A DNA stretch of 41,645 bases from Halodesulfovibrio sp. (GCF_015482765.1 NZ_JADMLB010000008.1:1-41645), one strand, 5' to 3'; counted from the stretch's first letter, positions 9,033 to 17,040 are shown. Notes: generated by a model not told the origin, from the sequence alone. Numbers and translations: made by a program.

Positions 9033-10147
9033 TTGAAGTTCTTCGGCGAATACTGACGCTTACGATTAAAGAGTTTATGCTCATTTGGATAGATCCAAAA
9101 AGTCGTTTTGTTATTATTATTCCTCCCTTATTCCAATTTTTTGTTTTTGGATATTCAGCGACATTTGATTTGCAGAGTGTTGAATATGCAGTGCTGGATG
9201 AATCCAGAACAGAGCAGTCTCGCACGTTGCTGAATCATTTTAGCGGCTCACCTCACTTTGAACTTGTAGGAATGCTTGATTCTACATCACAGGTTTCTGA
9301 GTTAATAAATACACGAGATGCTCGTCTTGTACTGCATATACCCACGGACTTTGCGGATAGGGTAACTAATCATGAGCCAGCAGTTATTCAAGTCATTGTT
9401 GACGGAAGAAACTCTAATGTCGCGTCAGTTGCACTTGGGTACATTCAGGAGATAACCCAGCAGTACGGGGCTCAACTTCAGGCTTCACTCGTGGCTGCAA
9501 ATCCTCAGGTCACACTTGTTCAACGTTCGTGGTTTAATAAGAACATGGAAACACGGTGGTACATTGTTTCGTCGCTAGGCGGAATTATCAGCATGGTGAT
9601 TGCTATGCTTTTGGCGGCGTTGTCTGTGGCTAGAGAACGTGAGTTCGGCACATTTGATCAGCTCCTTGTTTCTCCTATGCAGCCTGCTGAAATTTTAATC
9701 GGAAAAGCTGTTCCATGCGTTTTTTTTGGATTAGCAGATGCTGTATTGTTGTCCATTGCTGCTGCGTATTGGTTTGATGTGCCGTTTAGAGGCTCTATAG
9801 TGGCTTTAGTGATTGTGCTTCTGGCGTTCTTGTTTTCAGTTGTAGGAGTAGGGCTGTTCATCTCATCGATGTCAGTGACAATGCAACAAGGCCTTCTTGG
9901 AGCATTTGTTTTTATAATGCCGTCTGTTTTGCTTGGAGGCTTTACAACACCGATAAGCAACATGCCGTTGTGGTTGCAGAATGGGACGCTTGTTAACCCA
10001 CTCCGTTATGTTGTTCAGGCATTGCGTGAAATATTTTTAATGGGTGCAGATTTGTCGACCATTTGGCCGTATGTTTGGCCATTGCTGATAATTTCAGCAG
10101 GTACAATGCCGGCGGCAGCAATTATGTTTCGACTGAGAACTCAATAG
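9029..10147 (+). CDS. ABC-2 type exporter permease (second of pair)
   Basis: A 372-residue partner of the preceding permease with the same topology: an N-terminal helix (VIIIPPLFQFFVFGYSA), a periplasmic domain, then five helices. The conserved loop appears as REREFGTFDQLLVSPMQPAEI. The ATG overlaps the upstream stop in an ATGA arrangement, so the two subunits are translationally coupled and probably form a heterodimer. It is the last gene of the efflux operon, and a hairpin lies 24 bases downstream. Confidence 0.92.
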   Translation: MIEVLRRILTLTIKEFMLIWIDPKSRFVIIIPPLFQFFVFGYSATFDLQSVEYAVLDESRTEQSRTLLNHFSGSPHFELVGMLDSTSQVSELINTRDARLVLHIPTDFADRVTNHEPAVIQVIVDGRNSNVASVALGYIQEITQQYGAQLQASLVAANPQVTLVQRSWFNKNMETRWYIVSSLGGIISMVIAMLLAALSVAREREFGTFDQLLVSPMQPAEILIGKAVPCVFFGLADAVLLSIAAAYWFDVPFRGSIVALVIVLLAFLFSVVGVGLFISSMSVTMQQGLLGAFVFIMPSVLLGGFTTPISNMPLWLQNGTLVNPLRYVVQALREIFLMGADLSTIWPYVWPLLIISAGTMPAAAIMFRLRTQ

Positions 10148-10159
10148 AGCTCAAATGAA

Positions 10160-10203
10160 TACAAAAGAAAAACGACTGCAAGACAGCTATCTTACAGTCG
10201 TGT
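10160..10203. terminator. Shared hairpin between convergent genes
   Basis: ACGACTG...CAGTCGT forms a stem at 10172-10201, extended by AAGA/TCTT with one mismatch. On the minus strand it is followed by TTTTTCTTTTG, so it is a good terminator for the EamA gene. For the plus-strand efflux operon the tail is only TAAAAATCG and termination would be weaker. Confidence 0.65.
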
Positions 10204-10288
10204 AAAAATCGTTACCATGTTATGCAAAAACATGATCATTCATGTAAAAAACGTTATCGCTTCTTAATCTATTTTGCTCTTGTTTTAG

Positions 10289-11194
10289 CTATTCTGTGGC
10301 GTCAGTTGTACGACTTTGGGATGAGGTGCCAAGCCAAATTGCTGTTAAAGCCAGAAGCCCACCAGTCAGTTCCATGATGCCGGCTGGTCTGGCAAAAAAC
10401 AGAATGTCCCAGATGAAAGAAAGCGCGGGCATGATTAAGATAGTAAGACCAGCCTGTGAGGTTGGAATTCCGGGTAGTCCTCGAGAAATAAGAAGCCAAC
10501 CTATTGCTTGGCTTACAAGTCCATAAAGAAATAACCACATGCCGTCTGTGGCTGTTGGAATAGCGATTGAGGTTGAATTCCAAATAAAAAATATTCCCAT
10601 ACTTGCCGCTGAAGCCAACGAGACTAAGGCAACAACCGCTACAGGTGATACATTAGGACTGCGCATTTGGATGTAGCGAACCATTAACGTGTAAAGGGCA
10701 AGCCATAACGCAGCTGCAAGTCCTAACCCGATTCCTGAAAATTCGCTTGTAAGGAAACTGTCGAGTGTGATCCCGATAAGCATGCAGAGTCCGGCAAGTG
10801 CAAGTGGTACAGCAAAGACGAATCGAGCAGTAAGTCGTTCTTTGAAGAACATCCATCCAGCAATTGCAAGAAAAAATACCTGAAAGTTTATGAGAATCGT
10901 TCCGACACCGGGCCCAAGGATATTAATAGAACGGTGCCAAGCCATGAGATCCAATGTTAAAAAGAGCCCTCCGGCACAGAGTAGGCCGGAATGTCGTTTA
11001 AGCAGCGTGATAATAGATTCGCGGCACTGTAGTAGAGAAAGACCGAGTAGGCACGTTCCACCAATGAAAGTGCGGTAAAATGCAGAAACGTCGGGACTTG
11101 TTGATGCAAGTTTTGCAAACACAGCAGAAAAACTAATACAAATTGCTCCTGCAACAACGCTAAGCAGGGCAGATGTAGAATGAGAACGGGTCAT
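10289..11194 (-). CDS. EamA/DMT-family metabolite exporter
   Basis: A 301-residue inner-membrane protein with ten predicted helices and two EamA repeats (about residues 10-140 and 155-295), the drug/metabolite transporter fold. The first repeat contains SAVFAKLASTSPDVSAFYR and the second ends near ILIMPALSFIWDILFF, both typical positions. Members export amino acids, metabolites or drugs; nothing here fixes the substrate. The ATG at 11194 is preferred. An in-frame GTG nine bases upstream is possible, and the ribosome site (CGAG) is weak in either case. It is transcribed alone, convergent with the efflux operon. Confidence 0.88.
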   Translation of the reverse strand: MTRSHSTSALLSVVAGAICISFSAVFAKLASTSPDVSAFYRTFIGGTCLLGLSLLQCRESIITLLKRHSGLLCAGGLFLTLDLMAWHRSINILGPGVGTILINFQVFFLAIAGWMFFKERLTARFVFAVPLALAGLCMLIGITLDSFLTSEFSGIGLGLAAALWLALYTLMVRYIQMRSPNVSPVAVVALVSLASAASMGIFFIWNSTSIAIPTATDGMWLFLYGLVSQAIGWLLISRGLPGIPTSQAGLTILIMPALSFIWDILFFARPAGIMELTGGLLALTAIWLGTSSQSRTTDATE

Positions 11195-11674
11195 TATGTA
11201 CACTCGTTATTTGTACAAAACATTAACGGGAATAGAAGAAACGTAAATTACTCGTTACGTAAAAGAGTTGGCTGAAAAAAATTAAAATATCAGTACCCTG
11301 TGTCGTACGAGTGTTTTTTACGAATCTTTCTAAAAGTGAAAATGAAACACCAATCCGTTATCAAACAATATGATAGCAGAACCCGCGCAGTATCAGGAAA
11401 ATTTAGAGATTACAATCAAAGAAAGAGGGGAGTACGAAAAACGGCATATGGCGTTGTGCTTTTTTTGTGTCGTCAAAAAATATAGTTTTTTGCGGTGAGT
11501 TTTTTGAAGAATGGGGCAGATGGGCGGATAAGAAACTGTATAAGCTACGATCATGTGTCTTGCAGCTTTGGTGCAAATAATGTTTGAAATATATCTATAA
11601 CATTTTGAAATAGGAATGTTTTTTAGAAGTAAATTTTTAGATTAACACTAAAAGTAATTATTCTAGACTTTTCC
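11195..11674. other. AT-rich intergenic region
   Basis: About 480 bases between the exporter gene and the tRNA promoter. A 61-codon open frame at 11300-11485 has no ribosome site and no protein-like pattern. I see no RNA gene or repeat. It probably holds the exporter promoter at its left edge. Confidence 0.4.
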
Positions 11675-11703
11675 TTGACCTTTTATAGGCAATAGGATTA
11701 AAA
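11675..11703 (+). promoter_or_regulatory. Putative tRNA-Arg promoter
   Basis: TTGACC (11675-11680) and TTAAAA (11698-11703) are spaced by 17 bases and end 14 bases before the mature tRNA start. The -35 is good, the -10 weak. Confidence 0.4.
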
Positions 11704-11717
11704 GACCCATCTCACAA

Positions 11718-11794
11718 GCGCCTGTAGCTCAGCTGGATAGAGCAGCCGCCTCCTAAGCGGCAGGCCACAGGTTCGACTCCTGTCAGGCGCACCA
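11718..11794 (+). tRNA. tRNA-Arg, anticodon CCT
   Basis: A complete 77-base cloverleaf including encoded CCA. The acceptor arms GCGCCTG and CAGGCGC pair perfectly, as do the anticodon stem GCCGC/GCGGC and the T stem ACAGG/CCTGT around TTCGACT. The loop CTCCTAA gives anticodon CCT, reading AGG. A tyrosine integrase gene begins 130 bases downstream in the same orientation, so the 3' end is probably an attachment site. Confidence 0.97.
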
Positions 11795-11814
11795 TAATTA
11801 CGATTTCATCTTAC

Positions 11815-11843
11815 AAGCTCTTGCATTACAAGGGCTTTTTTTT
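11815..11843 (+). terminator. Terminator after tRNA-Arg
   Basis: AAGCTCTTG pairs with CAAGGGCTT (one G-T pair) across a five-base loop and runs into eight T. If the tRNA is an attachment site, this terminator belongs to the incoming element. Confidence 0.85.
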
Positions 11844-11923
11844 ATGGTTAACGAAACTACAAATAGACATAGTTTTTGCTTCCGAAAGTTTCAAGACAAA
11901 TCTTTAAACAAGGGGGCAATTTC

Positions 11924-12823
11924 ATGGGACATGCCGTAGAAACCGTTGAATCTGCTTGGAATCTGTATAAAGAACTCAAACTCCCCACCATTCGGAAACC
12001 AAAAACTGACATTCAAGTATGGGAAATGCATATTGCTCCCTACTTAGGTGACAAAACTTTGGATTCAGTAAAAAGCATCGATATCCTTCGATTACGAAGT
12101 ACTATTGAAGCTAAAAATCTTAGTCCGCAATCCGTTCACCATGTGCTAGGGCTGCTCCGTAGAATTTTGCGAAAAGCAATTCAATGGGAGCTGTACTCTG
12201 GCCCACTTCCAATCTTTGAAATGCCTCGTGTTCAGAATGAGAGAACTCGTTTTCTTACGTTAGATGAGTCGGAGTTACTACTGTCTGAATTAAAGCGTCG
12301 GTCTGAGCTTTGGCATGACATTAGTCTATTTGCACTATCTACCGGATTACGCTCCGGTGAAATTTTCAATTTACTTCCTGAACATATTAATCTTTCAGCA
12401 AAGACTGTTGCAGTTGTAGATACAAAATCTGATAACAGAGTCGTACCGTTAAATAGCGCTGCGTTTAAGATTGCTGAAAACTATCTCGCTCGTAATGCAG
12501 GATCATATCTTTTTGTGACCATGCACGGAAATAAAATACAATTTGCTGGCAAACTCTATAGAAGAGCAGTAGAAGCCTGCGGCTTAAACGAAGGTATACG
12601 CGATCGTCGCCAGCGTGTTGTTTTTCATACATTACGACATACTTTTGCCTCTTGGTTAGTTCAAGGGGGAACTCCTTTAGCCGTAGTAAGCCGGCTGCTA
12701 GGTCATAGCGACATAAAAATGACTATGCGTTATTCACACCTAGCACCCCTCCAAGGTCGTGAAGCAGTAATGTATTTAGAAAGTTATATGCAAAACCCAC
12801 TAAGGTCAACAGAGAAAAAATAA
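11924..12823 (+). CDS. Tyrosine-family site-specific integrase
   Basis: A 299-residue phage-type integrase expected to recombine the element with the tRNA-Arg gene. The N-terminal SAM-like core-binding domain spans about residues 5-95 and the catalytic domain about 108-285. Catalytic residues are visible as Arg143 (TGLRSGEI), His235 and Arg238 (FHTLRHTFA), His261 (LLGHSDIKMT) and nucleophile Tyr270 (MRYSHL). There is no long arm-binding N-terminal domain, so the protein is at the short end of tRNA-island integrases. The ATG at 11924 follows AGGGGGC by about eight bases; the open frame extends to 11876 without a better site. No excisionase gene is recognisable. Confidence 0.95.
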   Translation: MGHAVETVESAWNLYKELKLPTIRKPKTDIQVWEMHIAPYLGDKTLDSVKSIDILRLRSTIEAKNLSPQSVHHVLGLLRRILRKAIQWELYSGPLPIFEMPRVQNERTRFLTLDESELLLSELKRRSELWHDISLFALSTGLRSGEIFNLLPEHINLSAKTVAVVDTKSDNRVVPLNSAAFKIAENYLARNAGSYLFVTMHGNKIQFAGKLYRRAVEACGLNEGIRDRRQRVVFHTLRHTFASWLVQGGTPLAVVSRLLGHSDIKMTMRYSHLAPLQGREAVMYLESYMQNPLRSTEKK

Positions 12824-12840
12824 AATATTATATGTGGTTA

Positions 12841-12910
12841 TGAGCTGAAAATAGGTGAAATAGAGTGAGATTAAGTGAAATTAAATGTATTAAAGCGAGA
12901 TGTGATGAAA
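12841..12910. repeat. Seven 10-bp phased repeats after integrase
   Basis: Seven consecutive 10-base units line up with a consensus close to TTAAGTGAAA. Examples are ATAGGTGAAA, TAGAGTGAGA, TTAAGTGAAA and TAAAGCGAGA; the fifth unit (TTAAATGTAT) is most divergent. The 10-base period puts each unit on the same DNA face, as in binding arrays for recombinases, excision factors or replication initiators. A related array lies at 16981-17030. The function is inferred only. Confidence 0.55.
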
Positions 12911-12951
12911 TGAAGTTTTCTTGCTCTTTGTGTGGCGTTAACGTTAATACT

Positions 12952-12975
12952 AAGCCCCTTTTTAGGGGCTTTTTT
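12952..12975 (+). terminator. Integrase terminator
   Basis: AAGCCCC and GGGGCTT form a stem with a four- to five-base loop, followed by a T run. It lies 130 bases after the integrase stop, beyond the phased repeats, so those repeats would be transcribed with int. Confidence 0.88.
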
Positions 12976-12993
12976 ATGTGAACCAGCGGTGCA

Positions 12994-13020
12994 TTGTTAA
13001 GAATAATCCTATTATATAAT
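12994..13020 (+). promoter_or_regulatory. Possible promoter of cargo gene
   Basis: A perfect -10 TATAAT (13015-13020) has TTGTTA (12994-12999) upstream with a short 15-base spacer. It lies about 95 bases before the GTG start of the 297-residue protein gene. Confidence 0.35.
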
Positions 13021-13114
13021 GCTGCTTTGTGGAACAAGAGGTGAGATAGGACGATTGGCCGTAGGTGTTGAAGTCTCTTATAAGATATGACAAATGTTTT
13101 ATAGGAGGGGCGAA

Positions 13115-14008
13115 GTGAAACCAGAACTACTTACAATTACATACAAAAATAGTTGTAAACCGAAGGAGCCAAGTGACATAAGACATGTCGCTAGATCCTT
13201 AGCAGCAATGGCAGATTTACTGGAAGAATCTTATCGAGAAGGATGTTTTTCTGAGTTATCGTTAGATGTTGTATTTCGGGAGTATCGTCGAGGGTCTGAT
13301 GTTTTTGATATATGTATTCAGGCGGGCGCACAAGTAGCACCTTTACTTGCGCCTAGTTTGCCGCTGTTACCAAATGTTTTGGGAATACTAGGACTTGTAA
13401 AGGGGGAGCTGCCTGGAATGCTCCAGTTTTTAAATTGGCAAAAAGAACATCCTGATTCTACAAAAGAATCTGAAGAGAATGGTAAGATTATCTTAACCGC
13501 TCCTGATTCAAAGATTACTATAACAAATACTGTTTATAAAATTGCAAATAGTACGGTGATGTTGCAAGCAGCTCAAGATGTGGCAGAACCATTAGCTAAT
13601 GAATTAACTGCAATTACAGTTAATTCTTCAAACACAGAAGGTGTTCCTGTTACCAAGCGTGAGCTAAGCAGTATCAAGAGAGCCTTGCTTGTTAAAAAAG
13701 ATGAGTTTGAAAATGCTTATACAGATAAGTTATGGATTATAGTTGCTCGTCCTAGTCTTACTGGGGGAGAGCAGTGGTATTTTAAAGAATCTTCTGAAAG
13801 TAGAGAATTTGGTGCGAAAGTAAAAGATATAAACTTCTTGGATAGAGTTGTGAGTGGTATGCCCTTTGGGAATGGCGATATGTTAAAAGTTATTATGCAA
13901 ACCAAGCAGAATATGAGTGAAAAAGGAAATCTTGTTACTAAGCGCTCAGTTTTAAAAGTTCTTCAAATTAAGCATCGAACAGAACAAGGGACATTGATAA
14001 AAACTTGA
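13115..14008 (+). CDS. Uncharacterised cargo protein
   Basis: A 297-residue protein I do not recognise. The first about 75 residues look alpha/beta (LTITYKNS, then a helix RHVARSLAAMADLLEESY). A hydrophobic Pro/Leu/Gly segment follows at about 78-105 (APLLAPSLPLLPNVLGILGL), which could insert in a membrane or bury against one. A beta-rich stretch (ILTAPDSKITITNTVYKI) and a C-terminal domain with DKLWIIVARPSLTGGEQWYF and DRVVSGMPFGNGDML come next. Such proteins occur as singletons in phages and mobile islands, which is my impression only. The start is GTG 13115 because AGGAGG lies six bases upstream; the ATG at 13094 precedes that site. It is convergent with the MBL-fold gene, 82 bases apart. 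Confidence 0.8.
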   Translation: MKPELLTITYKNSCKPKEPSDIRHVARSLAAMADLLEESYREGCFSELSLDVVFREYRRGSDVFDICIQAGAQVAPLLAPSLPLLPNVLGILGLVKGELPGMLQFLNWQKEHPDSTKESEENGKIILTAPDSKITITNTVYKIANSTVMLQAAQDVAEPLANELTAITVNSSNTEGVPVTKRELSSIKRALLVKKDEFENAYTDKLWIIVARPSLTGGEQWYFKESSESREFGAKVKDINFLDRVVSGMPFGNGDMLKVIMQTKQNMSEKGNLVTKRSVLKVLQIKHRTEQGTLIKT

Positions 14009-14090
14009 TTTGATAGAGCTCGTAAGGATTGAAATTGTGATCTAACTTTTGATTCAAGTTTCTAGCAGGATCAGATATGGGTTAGAATGG

Positions 14091-15155
14091 TTATGGGCAG
14101 CCCCTTGTATTCTGGTGGGGGGCACTAATGGGATGCCAACTTTTTTGCGAGGTAAGTTGTAAATGTACGATCGTGCAATTTTGTGTGCCGCAGCTGTTGC
14201 CGTTACACTTGATATTTGAGGTGCATAGTGTGTGCTTTTTTTTAAACTCGTTACTGAGCCTTGCTATCAAGTGTGAACTTCCTCGTACATATTTATTATT
14301 TTTGTTGTGAGAAAAAATATTTATTTTACCATAAGCACTGTCATTGCCATCTGAACCATGATGGGGGGCTGTAACAATAATATCTCTGGTTGGAGGTGTT
14401 GTGTGGTTGAAAAAGTTTGGTGATAAATTACTATCTGCACAAAATAAAACACCATTGTATTTGGCTGTTTCGGGAGAATAAAATGCGAGTGCTGTCGTAT
14501 TTTCCCAAGATAATCTGAAAAAATCAAGAAAGGTTGCACAATGTTGTTGTTTGAACTTGGCTATATTTTTAGCATCAATTTCACATGAATTTACGGGAAA
14601 TAGGTCAAGCGGTGAACTTGTAGGGGGGATGCCATGGTGAAAGTATCTAATCGTACAATGTTTCTCTTTAGCAAGTATCAATAATTGATAAATATCATTA
14701 ATCCATTGGGCTGTTTTCTTTTTCACTAAAGAATGGGTTAAGAGGGAGCGAAGTAGTTTGAGATGGTTTTGTGATAAATTATCTAGTCCATCAATCATGC
14801 TATCAGCACGGGAAAACTCGTTGATTATAATTTCATTTAGGTTGTCATATACGGTCTTGGCATTAAACGATGAATCTTCGATAAAAGCCCAGAAGGCAGG
14901 GATCCAAAGTTCGTTGAAGGTGAAACGTGGACGTTTTGATTTAAAAACTTTGATTAATCCTTTAATATGGTCTCCATCGTGATGTGTGCAGATAGCGATA
15001 TCAATATGTAATACAGCTACTTTTTTTAATTCTTTGCAGATTGGATTCGCTCGCCCATATATTTTTGCTTGCCCTCCATCAACGAGTATTTGCTTTTCCC
15101 CTTTTTTTAATAAAAAAGCATCACCGCCGACATCGAAAGCATAGAGTTTTTGCAT
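14091..15155 (-). CDS. ComEC-like metallo-beta-lactamase-fold hydrolase
   Basis: A 354-residue soluble MBL-fold protein. The first metal motif is HHDGDH at residues 58-63, the H-x-D-x-D-H form seen in ComEC/Rec2-type nucleases. A later ligand is probably Asp241 (VLFCADSN), and the last motif is APHHGSD with His265/266. Stand-alone members with this ending (APHHGSDGN plus Cys-rich CTSNIKCNGNSCGTQNC) are frequent in phage-defence islands; MBL proteins of this kind accompany type 1 Avs systems, but no Avs ATPase or protease is here. AAGGAA precedes the ATG by six to nine bases. It is divergent from the small membrane protein gene with 241 bases between, and its target (nucleic acid, nucleotide or other) is not shown. 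Confidence 0.88.
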   Translation of the reverse strand: MQKLYAFDVGGDAFLLKKGEKQILVDGGQAKIYGRANPICKELKKVAVLHIDIAICTHHDGDHIKGLIKVFKSKRPRFTFNELWIPAFWAFIEDSSFNAKTVYDNLNEIIINEFSRADSMIDGLDNLSQNHLKLLRSLLTHSLVKKKTAQWINDIYQLLILAKEKHCTIRYFHHGIPPTSSPLDLFPVNSCEIDAKNIAKFKQQHCATFLDFFRLSWENTTALAFYSPETAKYNGVLFCADSNLSPNFFNHTTPPTRDIIVTAPHHGSDGNDSAYGKINIFSHNKNNKYVRGSSHLIARLSNEFKKKHTLCTSNIKCNGNSCGTQNCTIVHLQLTSQKSWHPISAPHQNTRGCP

Positions 15156-15396
15156 GAGCTTATTCCTTGTAACCTATTGAGAGTGATTATTTTTTGCCAT
15201 AACATGCTGTAACTGTTTGTTTTATGTAAAACCTGTTTTCGGGATACTTCTTTTTATTTTGTAACTCAATCTTTCCTTTTCTGGAGATTTTAGATACACT
15301 TTTATGCAATATTTCAAATGCTTGCATTAAGGTATTTTTGCTGGTTAAGCAAAGCCCTATACGTACGGGGCAATATGAATCTAAAAGAGTTAGCGG

Positions 15397-15750
15397 ATGG
15401 ATGAAAAAGTATTGAGTCAACATGCGTTTAAATTTCTAGGAGAAGCTCTTTCTGGAGTTTTTACACCACTTATCTTGATAGTCTTTGGTGTGTTATTTTC
15501 GGCGACCTATATAGTTACGAATCGTACGGATCATGATTATATTTGTTATGCAGCGCTATTAGGTGCTGCTGCAACAGTGGCATTTGCATGCAAGTGCTAT
15601 CATTATGCTTTGAAAGAGAAAGATCTAATATTACGAACCGATGCTTGCTATACAGCTAATGCGCATAAAAGTACTGGTTCGACAGAGCACATAGTTCGCC
15701 CAGGCCCACGTGTTCGAGGCGGAAAGTCCAACAAAAATAAAGAGAAATAG
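15397..15750 (+). CDS. Small two-helix membrane protein
   Basis: A 117-residue protein with two strong transmembrane helices: about residues 14-40 (GVFTPLILIVFGVLFSATYI) and 50-70 (YAALLGAAATVAFACKCYHY). Both termini are probably cytoplasmic. The tail after residue 72 is basic and low in hydrophobicity (ending GPRVRGGKSNKNKEK). The family is not recognised. It is divergent from the MBL gene and directly followed, four bases later, by a small acidic protein gene, suggesting a two-gene unit. Small two-helix proteins next to soluble enzymes are common effectors in defence modules and also common holin-like or transport accessories; nothing here decides between them. Confidence 0.6.
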   Translation: MDEKVLSQHAFKFLGEALSGVFTPLILIVFGVLFSATYIVTNRTDHDYICYAALLGAAATVAFACKCYHYALKEKDLILRTDACYTANAHKSTGSTEHIVRPGPRVRGGKSNKNKEK

Positions 15751-15754
15751 TAGA

Positions 15755-16039
15755 ATGTACTCGTATGTTTTTTCATATAATCCAGACAAGCTTAAAAAAC
15801 GTACCGTCTTTGACTTCTTGAATGAATGTGAAGAAGTCGCTGCATGGCTTTCCCCTTTTGCAGGAACTGTGATTGTTATTTCTAATTCGTCCGCTGAAGA
15901 TTTAAGTGAGCTTTTTAGTGATGAGTTTGGTGAAGCAAATCATCTTTTTGTTGATATTCAAGATGATGAACCGGACTATCAAGGTTGGCTTGATGAAGAA
16001 GCTTGGGATTATATCAATAGCCCGGACGATTATGAATAG
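15755..16039 (+). CDS. Small acidic protein
   Basis: A 94-residue strongly acidic protein (MYSYVFSYNPDKLKKRT ... ending SPDDYE). The pattern suggests a compact alpha/beta fold: beta strand, helix FDFLNECEEVAAWLS, strand TVIVIS, helix, strand HLFVDIQ. I do not recognise it. The acidic character and size would fit an antitoxin, immunity or regulatory partner of the preceding membrane protein, but that is inference from position. The start is ATG 15755, four bases after the upstream stop; an in-frame TTG at 15710 is less likely. A strong terminator ends the unit. Confidence 0.6.
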   Translation: MYSYVFSYNPDKLKKRTVFDFLNECEEVAAWLSPFAGTVIVISNSSAEDLSELFSDEFGEANHLFVDIQDDEPDYQGWLDEEAWDYINSPDDYE

Positions 16040-16045
16040 GTTCAA

Positions 16046-16072
16046 ACGCCGCCAGAAATGGCGGCTTTTTTA
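16046..16072 (+). terminator. Terminator of small-gene pair
   Basis: GCCGCC and GGCGGC pair across AGAAAT and are followed by six T. Confidence 0.92.
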
Positions 16073-16209
16073 TGCCCGATGTTACCCTCTTATTTAGCAT
16101 TATTAGTCTGTTATATTTACTTTGGGAGAAGTAAATGGTTACAGATGTGGTTGAGCTAACTCTCATTATTTAAGACTGTACGGGGGGAATTTGACTCGAA
16201 GACGTTACT

Positions 16210-16536
16210 ATGGCTGATATTATAAGGCGAAAATCTACAGCTCCCAAAGAAGTTGTGGCTGAGGGGGGGCTTGATGCTGGCTATCTAGAAGACTTTAACT
16301 GGAAGAGTGAATATGATAGTTTTTCAGAGGGTTACTTAGAAGCATCTCCAGCGACACAATGTTGCTCTCCGATATCGTTTACCCATGAGACGGTAGCGCA
16401 AGTTGAACCAGATTTTTCTGAAGTTTTACCTAATCGTGATGACGAAGCCATTGTTGAAGAAGACGAAGCGATTCTTGATGATCACCTTTTGATCCTGCTA
16501 CAAACTTGTGGACACTTAGTTAAGCCATTATCCTGA
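16210..16536 (+). pseudogene. Acidic ORF truncated by IS remnant
   Basis: A 108-codon frame encoding an acidic protein of unknown family (MADIIRRKSTAPKEVVAEGG ...). Its last ten or so codons lie inside the IS3-type remnant that begins at 16507. The native protein therefore ended differently and was probably longer; only about 99 native residues remain, rich in Glu/Asp. No strong ribosome site is seen before the ATG. Whether it is still expressed is unknown, and it may be a fragment of a transfer or regulatory gene. Confidence 0.5.
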
Positions 16537-16868
16537 ATCAAAGAGAATATGGCGATGAGTGTCCGAAAACGTAGATCATATGATACTGAGTTCAAAAAGA
16601 ATGCAGTGCTGTTAACTGAAGATTCAGGCCGTACTGTTGCTGATGTCGCTGATAGTTTGGGAGTTCTTAAGGACATGTTGTACCGTTGGCGTAGAGAAAT
16701 TTCACAGAAAATTTAAAAACAAGCATGAAGCAGAATTAGTTTTATTTAACTATATCGAGGCGTACTACAATCGTAGACGGCGACATTCGAGTAATGGCTG
16801 GCTTTCACCTGCCATCTTTGAGTCTCGCAACGAACAGTATGACCTTGTGACTTAACTTGGTGTCCACA
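16507..16868 (+). mobile_element. Internally deleted IS3-family element
   Basis: The ends are imperfect inverted repeats. The left end reads TGTGGACACTTAGTTAAG and the right end, read on the minus strand, TGTGGACACCAAGTTAAG. Inside are the N-terminus of OrfA (16549-16716: KRRSYDTEFKKNAVLLTED ... YRWRRE, a helix-turn-helix transposase start) and the C-terminus of OrfB (16694-16855: EAYYNRRRRHSSNGWLSP, the end of the rve integrase domain). A central deletion of roughly 1 kb joins them, so the copy is inactive by itself though its ends could be mobilised in trans. I see no clear target duplication at the flanks. Confidence 0.85.
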
Positions 16869-16887
16869 TTTTTGTTGTAAGATCAAG

Positions 16888-16918
16888 AGTCTCAGTTTCG
16901 ATTGGGACTTTTTTTTGG
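16888..16918 (+). terminator. Probable terminator
   Basis: GAGTCTCA and TGGGACTT form an imperfect short stem followed by a long T run. It probably belonged to the gene interrupted by the IS. Confidence 0.5.
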
Positions 16919-16980
16919 TCTTTAGTCTATGAAGCTAAAATTTAATGAAATTTACTCTAATAAAAGAGCAAGAGATGATT

Positions 16981-17030
16981 GTAAGTAAAAAAAAGTGAAG
17001 TTAGTTGGATTCAAGTGACTTTAAGTCATA
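16981..17030. repeat. Second array of 10-bp phased repeats
   Basis: Five consecutive decamers carry AAGT or AAGTGA at or near the same offset, such as AAAAGTGAAG, TCAAGTGACT and TTAAGTCATA, close to the TTAAGTGAAA consensus of the array at 12841-12910. It lies between the IS remnant and the transfer region. It is more degenerate than the first array. Confidence 0.4.
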
Positions 17031-17040
17031 AAATCAGAAT

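Noticed and set aside
11300-11485. 61-codon basic open frame before the tRNA
   Set aside because: No ribosome site and no conserved-looking segments; short frames like this arise by chance.
12841-12910. CRISPR array
   Set aside because: Units are only 10 bases, contiguous and degenerate, without spacers of 30 or so bases, and no cas genes are present.
14091-15155. Type 1 Avs (AVAST) system
   Set aside because: Only an MBL protein is present; the large STAND ATPase and the protease are missing.
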